From the NCBI GenBank assembly GCA_900540625.1, contig UQGP01000031.1, positions 1 to 30,449 of the forward strand: a stretch of 30,449 bases of DNA. Direction: 5' to 3'. The stretch's first letter is position 1; every line of letters starts with the position of its first letter. Below are positions 1 through 8,492 of this stretch, piece by piece. The notes under the pieces were generated by a model. That model saw only the letters and a list, made by a program, of their open reading frames with translations. It did no database searches and was not told where the DNA came from. The translations under genes and the position numbers were made by a program. This DNA is from an uncultured Porphyromonadaceae bacterium. Its GTDB lineage: Bacteria; Bacteroidota; Bacteroidia; Bacteroidales; Muribaculaceae.

Positions 1-53
1 CTGGTAATTCCAAGGTCGTTAATCTTCCTCGTTTTTTTGATGCGGTTGCCCTG
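1..53 (+). repeat. Left copy of 53-bp terminal inverted repeat
   Basis: Positions 1-53 are the exact reverse complement of 30395-30447; the match stops abruptly at position 54. Both copies point their coding strand into the window. In frame 3 it reads GNSKVVNLPRFFDAVAL, the same peptide that ends the partial gene at the right edge. Because the match reaches the window edge, the real repeat is probably longer outside. It may be the 3' part of a gene present in two inverted copies, or an inversion site. Confidence 0.93.
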
Positions 54-110
54 GCCGACAGGGGAGGTGATTTGGACAATTGCGCGATATTTAGTACTTT
101 TGCCGCTGTT

Positions 111-1328
111 TTGAATACTATAAGCATTTATAAAAGGCGAATAATGGCTGTGATGCTGCTGGCGTCTAACGCGTGTGCAGCATCTGTGACGTCCGATGCG
201 GGTGTCGACGAGCCGAATGATACGGTTGTAGCAGTGACTGCAACTGCAGACTCTGCGGTTGTCAAGAAACCGGGATTGATACAGCGTGTAATCAACTATT
301 TCACCGATGCGAATAAGGAACATCCGGACAAAGCTTTTGATATCAGCTTTATCGGTGGGCCGCATTACTCATCGGAGACAGGCTTTGGCGTGGGCATCAT
401 CGGCTCGGGATTGTACACAGCCGGAAAGCAATGGCGTACAGACACGGTGACGCCTAAGTCCAATGTGGCATTGAAATTTGACGTGGCCACCCATCAATAT
501 TACAAGGTTGGAGCAGAGGGCATACATATATTCCCCAAAGACCGTATGCGCCTGATATATGACACATATTTCTATTCGTTCAAGGACAAGATGTGGGGTA
601 TCGGATACGACATGGGAAGTGATGATGCCAACGAGAGCGTGTTCAAACGTTTGGAAGCACGTGTAAAGTTAGATTATGTCGTGCGTTTGGGTCCCAATAT
701 GTTTTTAGGACCTTCGGGTATGTTTACGTATGCCAATGCGCGACGTGTGGATAATCCCGAAGTGTTGTGTGGTCAGAAAGACAAGATTTACACCACCGGC
801 TTGGGCCTGACGCTTTTGCTGGATTCGCGTGACTTTGCGCCCAATGCTTATAAAGGGGTGTATGTCAAGGTCGACCAGGTTTTCAACCCATCGTTCATGG
901 GCAACAAGTACGCCTTTTCGTATACCGAGGCCATAGCGGCAGTCTATTGCCGGGCGTGGCGCGGCGCGGTGATAGCGCCTATGGTGCATGCGCGTTTCAC
1001 CTACGGAGATACGCCGTGGAGTATGATGTCCACTTTCGGCGGGTCGCACTATATGCGTGGTTATTATGAAGGCCGCTATCGCGACAAGTGTGTCATGGAT
1101 GCGACTGTCGAGTTACGTCAGCATGTGTGGGGCCGCAACGGCATCGTTGTATGGTTGGGCGCCGGCACGATATTTCCTAATTTTGCTGCTCTACGCCTTG
1201 ATAGGGTTCTGCCAAATGGTGGCATTGGATACCGCTGGGAATTCAAGAAGAGGGTGAACGTACGTCTTGACGTGGGCTTTGGCCGTGGCGAAAAAGGCGT
1301 AAATTTCAGCATCAACGAGGCCTTCTGA
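111..1328 (+). CDS. BamA/TamA-like (Omp85 / surface antigen D15 domain) outer membrane protein
   Basis: Predicted outer-membrane beta-barrel of the Omp85/D15 superfamily. Visible signs are the DSRDFAPNAYKG stretch, like the D-x-RD-xxxP-xxG motif of D15 barrels, and MRGYYEGRYRD, matching the conserved (V/I)RGY/F motif on the barrel's inward loop. The C-terminus ends in Phe (NEAF), as expected for barrel proteins. No POTRA domains are seen, so it is a barrel-only member, not BamA itself. The start is uncertain: TTG at 111 gives a convincing signal peptide (n-region YKRR, hydrophobic IMAVMLLASN, cleavage near ACA-A), whereas ATG at 144 lacks the basic n-region and TTG at 72 is also possible. The frame is open back to position 3, through the terminal repeat, so a longer protein cut by the window edge cannot be excluded. 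It is followed 170 bp later by the eptA-like gene. The exact function (lipid or protein export, or porin) is unknown. Confidence 0.8.
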   Translation: MNTISIYKRRIMAVMLLASNACAASVTSDAGVDEPNDTVVAVTATADSAVVKKPGLIQRVINYFTDANKEHPDKAFDISFIGGPHYSSETGFGVGIIGSGLYTAGKQWRTDTVTPKSNVALKFDVATHQYYKVGAEGIHIFPKDRMRLIYDTYFYSFKDKMWGIGYDMGSDDANESVFKRLEARVKLDYVVRLGPNMFLGPSGMFTYANARRVDNPEVLCGQKDKIYTTGLGLTLLLDSRDFAPNAYKGVYVKVDQVFNPSFMGNKYAFSYTEAIAAVYCRAWRGAVIAPMVHARFTYGDTPWSMMSTFGGSHYMRGYYEGRYRDKCVMDATVELRQHVWGRNGIVVWLGAGTIFPNFAALRLDRVLPNGGIGYRWEFKKRVNVRLDVGFGRGEKGVNFSINEAF

Positions 1329-1498
1329 GTGTTCAGATGTCGGAATGGCCGCGCTGCAAAGAGTGTAATACACTGACAACGTGTGCAAGTATTGTGTACC
1401 AAGTCGTAAAGTCGACAAAGCCACGAAGACGTGAATAGCATTCATACACATCAAAAAACAGAATGTAAGCACAACTGCAACTGCAAGTATAACATATA

Positions 1499-3241
1499 AT
1501 GGCAATGATTCCGAAAGTCACAAAATATTTCAAAGATAAGAGTCGTTCGCTCTGGCAGCTGGTCACTTCGCCCGGTTTTTGGGCGATTGCACTTCCTATA
1601 GTGTTAATAGTGCCAAATATCGGACTTGTAATCACCGAGAGCGACAGTCTTGGATCTAAGATTACCAATATCTTGCTGCCTTTGGGTGTGTATTATGTAT
1701 TGACCAGTTTATCAATACGCATAGGTCGCACGATTTTGCTGATGCTGCTGTTTATGATACTTGGAGCCTTCCAAGTGGTGCTGCTGTACCTTTACGGCGA
1801 GAGTATCATTGCCGTGGACATGTTCCTTAACCTGGTGACCACTAACGTGAGTGAGGCCACAGAGCTTCTGTCAAATTTGAAGATGGCCATTTTCACCGTG
1901 TGCATTATATATTTGCCATGTATTTTGGCCGGCATTTACTTGATTGTCAAGCATCGCTATGCCCCTGTGCATGTTTTGATACGTTGTCGCCGTGCCGGTA
2001 TCAGTCTTGTGGTTGTGGGAGTGTTTTCGCTCATAGTGACGTGGCTGGCGGATGACGGATATCGTCCTCGTCGCCAGGTCTTTCCGTATAACGTCTGCGA
2101 AAATATGGTTACGGCAGTACGTCGTACACACGAGTCGATCAAGTATTACACGACATCCAATACTTTCAGCTATCGGCCTACGTCCACGCGCTCCAAAGAC
2201 TTGCGCGAGGTGTATGTGCTGGTATTAGGCGAAACCTCTCGTGCCGACAATTGGCAGATTATGGGCTATAATCGTCCTACCAATCCGCGACTAAGCCATC
2301 GTGCCGACATCTACACCTTTGACCACGTGCTCAGCGAGATCAATACCACGCATAAGAGTGTTCCCATGCTCTTGAGCTATCTGACGCCCGAAACATTCGG
2401 CGATTCGGTGGCGCATACGCGTAGTGTTTTGGCCGCCTTCAATGATTTGGGCTACCATACGGCGTTTTTGTCAAATCAGCGCCGCAACCACTCATACATA
2501 GAATATTACGGAGCCGAAGCACGTACGGTGCATTACATTTCCGATGATGGCGGGCCGCAATTGGACGGCCATTTGCTGGCGCCTATGCAGCGCATACTTG
2601 AGACATCGCCATCTAATAAAGTATTCATAGTGCTACATACATACGGCTCGCATTTTGAGTATAATAAACGCTATCCGCGCGAGGATGCCGTATTCCTTGA
2701 CGACCGCGCTTCCGGAGCCTCCGTGCAGAATCGTCCCGATCTGATCAACGCCTATGACAATACAATTGTCTATACCGATAAATTGCTGGACGATGTTATT
2801 ATGGCCCTTGACTCCCTGAACGTGCCTGCCGTGATGGTTTACACCTCGGATCACGGCGAAGACATATTTGACGATGCACGCGGACGCTTTTTGCACGCTT
2901 CGCCGACCCCCACGTATTACCAGTTACATGTGCCTATGCTGCTGTGGACTTCGAGCGAGTATGCCGCCTTATTCCCCGAGAAAATCAAGGCTATGCACCG
3001 CAATGCTCATCGCTATGTATCGTCCACACGTAGCCTTTTCCATACCATTCTTGACATGGCAGGTATAGACAGCCCTCAGTACGACCCGTCACTTTCAGTG
3101 ATGTCAGGGGTGTACCGCTCGCCACAGGCGCGCTATCTCAATGATTATAACGAGTCGATAATGATGAGCCGTTCGGGCTTGCGCACCCCCGATTTTGAAC
3201 AGATGCGTCGCTATGGTTTTCCGGTTGTTCCTGAGGATTGA
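1499..3241 (+). CDS. Phosphoethanolamine transferase (EptA-like, sulfatase fold), inner membrane
   Basis: Likely transfers phosphoethanolamine from phosphatidylethanolamine to lipid A or another envelope glycan on the periplasmic side of the inner membrane. The first ~185 residues carry about five membrane segments; the rest is a periplasmic alkaline-phosphatase/sulfatase-fold domain. Family hallmarks are VLGETSRADNWQIMGYNRPT with metal ligand E245 and nucleophile T246, the HTYGSHFEYNKRYP substrate-site motif, and YTSDHGED with metal ligands D451 and H452. The 580-aa length fits this family. Known members modify lipid A and raise resistance to cationic peptides; the acceptor here is not determined. 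ATG at 1499 follows an A/T-rich leader without an SD. It lies between the barrel protein and rlmH, both on the same strand. Confidence 0.87.
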   Translation: MAMIPKVTKYFKDKSRSLWQLVTSPGFWAIALPIVLIVPNIGLVITESDSLGSKITNILLPLGVYYVLTSLSIRIGRTILLMLLFMILGAFQVVLLYLYGESIIAVDMFLNLVTTNVSEATELLSNLKMAIFTVCIIYLPCILAGIYLIVKHRYAPVHVLIRCRRAGISLVVVGVFSLIVTWLADDGYRPRRQVFPYNVCENMVTAVRRTHESIKYYTTSNTFSYRPTSTRSKDLREVYVLVLGETSRADNWQIMGYNRPTNPRLSHRADIYTFDHVLSEINTTHKSVPMLLSYLTPETFGDSVAHTRSVLAAFNDLGYHTAFLSNQRRNHSYIEYYGAEARTVHYISDDGGPQLDGHLLAPMQRILETSPSNKVFIVLHTYGSHFEYNKRYPREDAVFLDDRASGASVQNRPDLINAYDNTIVYTDKLLDDVIMALDSLNVPAVMVYTSDHGEDIFDDARGRFLHASPTPTYYQLHVPMLLWTSSEYAALFPEKIKAMHRNAHRYVSSTRSLFHTILDMAGIDSPQYDPSLSVMSGVYRSPQARYLNDYNESIMMSRSGLRTPDFEQMRRYGFPVVPED

Positions 3242-3374
3242 CCGAGCCTTGGTCGCTACAAGGGTAGGGCACGGACAGTTGTTCCGTCGCGGACTAAAAG
3301 TGCATTGTGGCGCAGTAAGACGATGAAACATTGTCTCACAAGTATATGCAGCAACGAATAAGACATAACCGAAT

Positions 3375-3848
3375 ATGAAAACGATACTGATGGCAGTCGG
3401 TACTATGGCAGATGCGTCACTGCGTACGATTACCGAAAAGATGGTGGAACGCATAGGACATTTTATGCCTTTCGAGTATCGTGAATTGGCTGATGTCAAG
3501 GTTACACGTTCGATGAGTGAAAAAAAGCAGAAGGACATCGAGGGACAGCGTATACTTGCGGCTATAGCTCCTGGCGACTGCGTAATGCTTTTAGACGAGC
3601 GCGGAAAGATGCTTACTTCGCGAGAATTTGCGGACGATGTTCAGCGTAAGATGTTGACGTTGCAGCGTAATTTGATTTTTGTCATCGGAGGTCCGTACGG
3701 CTTTTCGCCGGCAGTTTATGCACGTGCCGACGGACGTCTGGCGCTGTCGCGAATGACGATGACTCACGAGATGGCGCGCATGTTTTTTGCCGAGCAATTG
3801 TATCGTGCAGTGACCATAATAAAGGGATTACCTTATCACCACGACTAA
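3375..3848 (+). CDS. rlmH: 23S rRNA (pseudouridine1915-N3)-methyltransferase RlmH
   Basis: SPOUT-class methyltransferase that methylates N3 of pseudouridine 1915 in helix 69 of 23S rRNA on assembled 70S ribosomes, using SAM. The 157-aa length is typical. Visible signatures are LLDERGK (conserved substrate-side loop), the knot/SAM-binding FVIGGPYGF, and the C-terminal EQLYRAVTIIKGLPYHHD, almost the family consensus. The ATG at 3375 gives the canonical N-terminus (MKTILMAVG). The gene lies 133 bp after the EptA-like gene and converges on hemW; the 115 bp between them holds no hairpin that I can recognise. Confidence 0.95.
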   Translation: MKTILMAVGTMADASLRTITEKMVERIGHFMPFEYRELADVKVTRSMSEKKQKDIEGQRILAAIAPGDCVMLLDERGKMLTSREFADDVQRKMLTLQRNLIFVIGGPYGFSPAVYARADGRLALSRMTMTHEMARMFFAEQLYRAVTIIKGLPYHHD

Positions 3849-3963
3849 ACGTTTGGCACTAAGTCAAATCGGCTAAGCCATTTAATGCAATTGGTGTACG
3901 GTACGGCACAGATTAAACACCTCCCGGCCTTACGTATTTGGGCTTTGAGAATTCCGCGCGCTA

Positions 3964-5058
3964 TTATTGTTCAACGAGAAGGTCGCGTATTATAGCATCG
4001 CTTACCAGCCATTTGTCTTGAGGAATACGTACTATCGTGCCTTCGTGTACCAAGGCGCAGCAATGCGTGGCAAGGCTCTCGAACTCGTGGCGAAACGGCT
4101 CGGGAAGACGTTGGATGTCCAAGCCTTTGTCGGTGCGCAGTGCAGTGAATATCATGTCATTGACGCGGTCGGCATTACTTTCGTCTTCGATATCGTATGC
4201 GGTGTGTCCCGCAGCGAGTTTTTTGAGATACTGTGTAAGATTGGGGGCGTTGACGCGTCTCGTGTGTCCGTCCCAGCTATGTGCTCCCGGCCCAAGACCG
4301 ATATAAGGCGTCATATCCCAGTAGTGCGAGTTGTGTACTGCAGTGTGTCCCGGAAGTGCGAAATTTGAAATTTCGTAATGTATGTATCCGGCGTGGGCAG
4401 TGTATTCGCATAATATATCGTACATTCGGGCGTAGAGCTCATCGTCGGCAGGCGTCCATTTGCCGGCGGCGACAGCTGCGTATAGGCGAGTACCCGGTTC
4501 GACAGACAAAGCATAGGCCGATAGGTGCTGCGGACATCGCTCGATGAGCGTGCCCAGTGTCGAACGCCACGAATCGAGGTCCTGTCCCGGCAGTCCATAG
4601 ATTACATCGAGACTTATTTCGGTAATGCCGGCATCTTGCAGAGTATCTACCGCACGTAGTGCCGTGGCGCTGTCGTGACGCCGTCCGATACGCTTCAGAC
4701 ATTCATCATCAAGGCTTTGTATGCCCATGCTGATTCGGTTGATACCCATATTGCGCCACGCTTTGACGCTGTCGGGTGTGACATCTTCCGGATTGGCTTC
4801 GAGTGTGAATTCGCGCAACCCTTGAGTCGGAAGCACCTCGATAATACGTCGCAATTGCGCGGGTGCAAGTATCGAAGGCGTTCCACCGCCTAGATATACC
4901 GTCTCAAAGGGCTCCGACACTTCGTGACGGCGCAGTTGCCATTCGGAGGTCAGTGCCTGGACGTATTCCTCGGCAGTGCGAGTGTGCGGCATCGAGTAGA
5001 AATCGCAGTAGGCGCATTTGCTGTGGCAAAATGGTATATGTACATATATTCCTGCCAT
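3964..5058 (-). CDS. hemW: HemW, radical SAM heme chaperone (CPO-like)
   Basis: Member of the HemN/HemW radical-SAM family. Near the N-terminus FCHSKCAYCDFYS holds the CxxxCxxC 4Fe-4S/SAM motif (CHSKCAYC), followed by YLGGGTPS, EANPEDVT and NRISMGIQSL, all standard for HemW. The N-terminal extension that true HemN coproporphyrinogen dehydrogenases carry is missing, so heme delivery rather than coproporphyrinogen oxidation is the likely role, as shown for E. coli and Lactococcus HemW. At 364 aa the length is normal. Its ATG follows the TAA of the upstream addB-like gene with no gap (TAAATG), so it is very probably translationally coupled and the last gene of the mlaE-mlaF-holB-addB-hemW set. 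Confidence 0.92.
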   Translation of the reverse strand: MAGIYVHIPFCHSKCAYCDFYSMPHTRTAEEYVQALTSEWQLRRHEVSEPFETVYLGGGTPSILAPAQLRRIIEVLPTQGLREFTLEANPEDVTPDSVKAWRNMGINRISMGIQSLDDECLKRIGRRHDSATALRAVDTLQDAGITEISLDVIYGLPGQDLDSWRSTLGTLIERCPQHLSAYALSVEPGTRLYAAVAAGKWTPADDELYARMYDILCEYTAHAGYIHYEISNFALPGHTAVHNSHYWDMTPYIGLGPGAHSWDGHTRRVNAPNLTQYLKKLAAGHTAYDIEDESNADRVNDMIFTALRTDKGLDIQRLPEPFRHEFESLATHCCALVHEGTIVRIPQDKWLVSDAIIRDLLVEQ

Positions 5059-8000
5059 TTACCACTGAGATTTGACCTTACGATCGCATAATTTCAAGAA
5101 TGCGCAGTAGGTGCAGTTGCTTTGATTATCTGTTTGTGTAAATGGTGTATGTCCATCGAAAATTTGGCTGATAATACCCTCGAACTTCTCCATAAATTCG
5201 GCTACTTCGCCTTGTAGATGCGATTGCAGAGGCTCAGCCTTTCGTCCGCCCACCTTGATCTGATCCACATCCGGGTCAAGATCGTCGGTGAAAGATTTTC
5301 GTATGAGATATATTTCGGGCTTTATGCCGCGCGTTGACGGTTTGGCACGACGTATCCAATCGAAATCGACATTGCCGGCAAAATGTATGTTTTTATTGAC
5401 CAAAGCATCGGCCGGATTGTCTCGGACCATGCGCTCGAAAGCGTGAGCGTATGTCAGCAGTTGGAATATGGCATCGTTGCGTTTGTCGTGGTCGCTGTCA
5501 AAGAGATGCGCAACGCTTGTCGCACTGCGTTTGTCATTTCCGGTTTTGTAGTCAATGAAACGGAGCTTATTGTAGCGTTCCTTGCAATCATCCTTACGCG
5601 TATCGCCCGGCTCGTTGATAAGGTCTATACGGTCGATGATGCCCTTGAAATTGAAAGCAATGTCATCATTGATATGCCACTTGTATTGGAACTCGAATTC
5701 GGCGGCTTTGAATACGAAGGGCGTCTTGGTGCGTTCCTTCTCGAACTGACGAGTGAGGAGCATCGCAATAAATTCGGACATAAGCTGTCCCTCGCCCGGC
5801 ATCGCATTGATGTCGACGTTTGCATAACGTCCGTTGTAGTATATTTGGTCGATTTTAGCGGCTACACGCGACTTAAGGTAATTCTCTTCCTTTTCTTTCT
5901 TGAGAATATCATCAATAACATCCCGGGTGATGACTATGTCTTTGCGAGCTTCAAAGAGTTCTTGCATCACAGCATGTACGATGGTGCCGTAAGTCGAAGC
6001 CGAAATATATGGTGTCACCTCATCATCGTCCTTAAAGCCGCAGATGCTGCTCAAGAAAAACATCAACGGACATGCCAGATACTGTTTGAGTGCCGAGGGC
6101 GAAAGGTATCCGCCGCCGTGTGCCGGGTCGCTGTTGAAAACCTTTAGACGAGAAAGCACGAAGTCGTCTTTGGGCATTTCGACCTTGCGCGGCTGCGTCA
6201 TTTGCAGCTCCGGACGCAACTGCCTATGGCGTACTTTGTCCTTGGGTAGGACGTGGCATAGTTGTAGTAGGTATCGGGTGATTTCGCCTGAACCGGCCTG
6301 GCCTACGCGCGAATCGTACACGAAGTAGGCGCGTCGTGCACAGTTGAGCAGACGGAAGAGGAAGTACCCGTATTGGCTTTCGATATCGGCAGCCGTGGGT
6401 AATCCGTATCCGGCACGGAGGTTGGGCGGGATGATGGAACGCAACAGATGGCGACGCGGGAATACACGCTCGTTGGCGGACATAACGATGACGTTGTCGA
6501 AGTCGAGGTCTCGCGTTTCGAGTACGCCCATGATTTGGATGCCGCTCAGAGGCGTTCCACTGAAATTGAGGTTGAGCACACTGAAGATGCGTTCCACGAT
6601 GATAAAGTAACTCCTTTCGCCCGGTTCGATGTTATATCTGCGAGCCATTTCGAAGATGGTGCGTACGGCATCGCGGTAGGCTTGAAGTATGCGTAATTCG
6701 TACGAGGATACGCCTATGCCGTCTTCCTGCTCGCCTCCGATGCCTTCCACGTTCGCCTGTGCGGAGATGTTTGCTGCGACTTCGCTCGGCGTTGAGGCGG
6801 AGGTGTCGTCGGCCTTGGCGGCTTCGGCTGTGACTTGTGCCGCCCGTGCGCGTGCCAATTGCAGTGTAATGGAATCGAGAACGTTGGTGAAATATCGTTC
6901 GACCTGTGACATATCACGATCATCGTCCACCTCCTCAAATATGGGCGCAAGTTGCGGCGCTTTATTCTTCAATTGTTCAGATGTGTAGGTGAACTGTCTG
7001 TCGTTGAGCATATCGCGCAGAGCTATGCAGTCTTTAGGCGAGATGATTTGTGCATAGTAGTTGTATGTCAGAGCTTCGATGTCACCGCGATAGAAAGTCC
7101 AGGTATGGCTGCGAAGCCGGGCATTTAGGTGCATAGATACGATGCGCCGTATCAGCGAAGCGAAAGGCGTCTGACGGCACGGGAGACCCATAGTAACGTT
7201 GAGCGGTCGTATTTCGGGGCTGATGGAATACATCAACGGGGTGAGCAAAGCGCTGTCAGGCATTACCACGGCGGTATTGTCGGCACGACGATTGAGCACG
7301 CGGCGGCGTCCGTCGTGTTGCGTAGCCAAATCGGACAGGACATTGCCTACGTATTTGGCTTGCATGGTTTTTGACGGTACCCCGAGTATGTTGATTTCGG
7401 GTATTTGCCATTGAGTTACACGTTCGAAACCTTCTGGCATAGGATATTCGGATACGAGGGTGCGCAGGCGTCGCAGTGTGGTGTTGTCTGCATCACGAGC
7501 TTGCGGTGGCAGACATTGTACGGTATCCCAAAAGAACAGAGCTTTGCGTCGGTCGCGTAAAATCTTGAAAGCCTCTTGTATTGCAGCCGTGGAGCCGTCG
7601 ATGCCTACAAAGCATATTTGGTCGTAGGGGGTGCTGTCAAGACCTTGAGCGCGTATTTTGTCTACGGCAACGCGTTGTATCTGACCCTTGAGGCCACAGC
7701 CTTCGTCGACAAGACGAGAGGTGTAGTGACGATACAATTCGAGCATGATTGACCATAGTCTGACAAATCGAAATTGTATGCTTTCGGTCTTTTCGTCGTC
7801 TTCATCACCGTCATTGTCGGTGCTACTTTCTCCGTAGTTTATATGTCGCCAAAAGTGGTCGTCATCACTTTCGGGACAGCATCCCAAAATGCTTTGTACC
7901 GCTTGTTTTTGTTCGGGCGTGAGGAAGTTGCTCTTGATTTCCTTGTATCGCTTGAGATTGATAAACAACTGCTCAGGGTCGATAAGATATGCGTCTACAT

Positions 8001-8367
8001 CGCTGAAATCATTGAGTATCATCTTGCCCAAATGCGCAAAAGCGTCAAAGCTGAGCATTTTGTCGGGGTTGCCCCCGGCTTGGCGGAATACGTGCCGGTA
8101 CGAATCGTAGAGCTTAAATAATGCCTCGATGGACATGACTTCGGTAAGTCCGGAAGTTTTTTCCATAAATGCGGTAAGAGTCACCATTTTGGGCATAACC
8201 GTGGGGCATGTCAGGGCGTCCTTGAGGTATGTACGGGCAAATATGATGCTTCGCTTGTTTGGAAATATCATCCAGGTGCGGCTCATATCTCGTATGCCGC
8301 CTTTGGTTTCGCCGGTGGTGGCGATGTATCGAGCCACTCGACGCAGGAACCTATTGTCTTTTGTCAT
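5059..8367 (-). CDS. AddB-like helicase-nuclease subunit with Fe-S PD-(D/E)XK nuclease domain
   Basis: Large (1102 aa) protein resembling AddB/RexB of the AddAB double-strand-break repair complex. The N-terminal two thirds look like a degenerate UvrD-type helicase fold (start TWMIFPNKRSIIFARTYL, no clear Walker A). The C-terminal third is a RecB-family nuclease: GIIDRID, FIDYKTG with D939 and K941, then QLLTY as the QxxxY motif. Four cysteines match the AddB iron-sulfur staple: C766 in LACPLMFF and C1085, C1088, C1094 in CTYCAFLKLC, with the same Cx2Cx5C spacing known in Bacillus AddB. The expected partner AddA (a UvrD-like helicase-nuclease) is not in this window. The central part around residues 520-560 is low complexity (Ala/Glu/Ser rich). 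It starts 125 bp after holB and ends abutting hemW. Confidence 0.85.
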   Translation of the reverse strand: MTKDNRFLRRVARYIATTGETKGGIRDMSRTWMIFPNKRSIIFARTYLKDALTCPTVMPKMVTLTAFMEKTSGLTEVMSIEALFKLYDSYRHVFRQAGGNPDKMLSFDAFAHLGKMILNDFSDVDAYLIDPEQLFINLKRYKEIKSNFLTPEQKQAVQSILGCCPESDDDHFWRHINYGESSTDNDGDEDDEKTESIQFRFVRLWSIMLELYRHYTSRLVDEGCGLKGQIQRVAVDKIRAQGLDSTPYDQICFVGIDGSTAAIQEAFKILRDRRKALFFWDTVQCLPPQARDADNTTLRRLRTLVSEYPMPEGFERVTQWQIPEINILGVPSKTMQAKYVGNVLSDLATQHDGRRRVLNRRADNTAVVMPDSALLTPLMYSISPEIRPLNVTMGLPCRQTPFASLIRRIVSMHLNARLRSHTWTFYRGDIEALTYNYYAQIISPKDCIALRDMLNDRQFTYTSEQLKNKAPQLAPIFEEVDDDRDMSQVERYFTNVLDSITLQLARARAAQVTAEAAKADDTSASTPSEVAANISAQANVEGIGGEQEDGIGVSSYELRILQAYRDAVRTIFEMARRYNIEPGERSYFIIVERIFSVLNLNFSGTPLSGIQIMGVLETRDLDFDNVIVMSANERVFPRRHLLRSIIPPNLRAGYGLPTAADIESQYGYFLFRLLNCARRAYFVYDSRVGQAGSGEITRYLLQLCHVLPKDKVRHRQLRPELQMTQPRKVEMPKDDFVLSRLKVFNSDPAHGGGYLSPSALKQYLACPLMFFLSSICGFKDDDEVTPYISASTYGTIVHAVMQELFEARKDIVITRDVIDDILKKEKEENYLKSRVAAKIDQIYYNGRYANVDINAMPGEGQLMSEFIAMLLTRQFEKERTKTPFVFKAAEFEFQYKWHINDDIAFNFKGIIDRIDLINEPGDTRKDDCKERYNKLRFIDYKTGNDKRSATSVAHLFDSDHDKRNDAIFQLLTYAHAFERMVRDNPADALVNKNIHFAGNVDFDWIRRAKPSTRGIKPEIYLIRKSFTDDLDPDVDQIKVGGRKAEPLQSHLQGEVAEFMEKFEGIISQIFDGHTPFTQTDNQSNCTYCAFLKLCDRKVKSQW

Positions 8368-8492
8368 GTCTGTTGGGATGAGGTGTCAGTGATGAAGTGT
8401 TTGGAGTATCTAATATGCTGCTGTCCGTCGTTTTGTCGTTGTCCGTTTTTAACCGTTAAACCGGTCTTGACAGCTTCTTATGCGCGGTGATA

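Noticed and set aside
5383..6147. 254-aa open frame opposite the addB-like gene
   Set aside because: The minus-strand frame has clear nuclease motifs (DYKTG, QxxxY, Fe-S cysteines); the plus frame has none.
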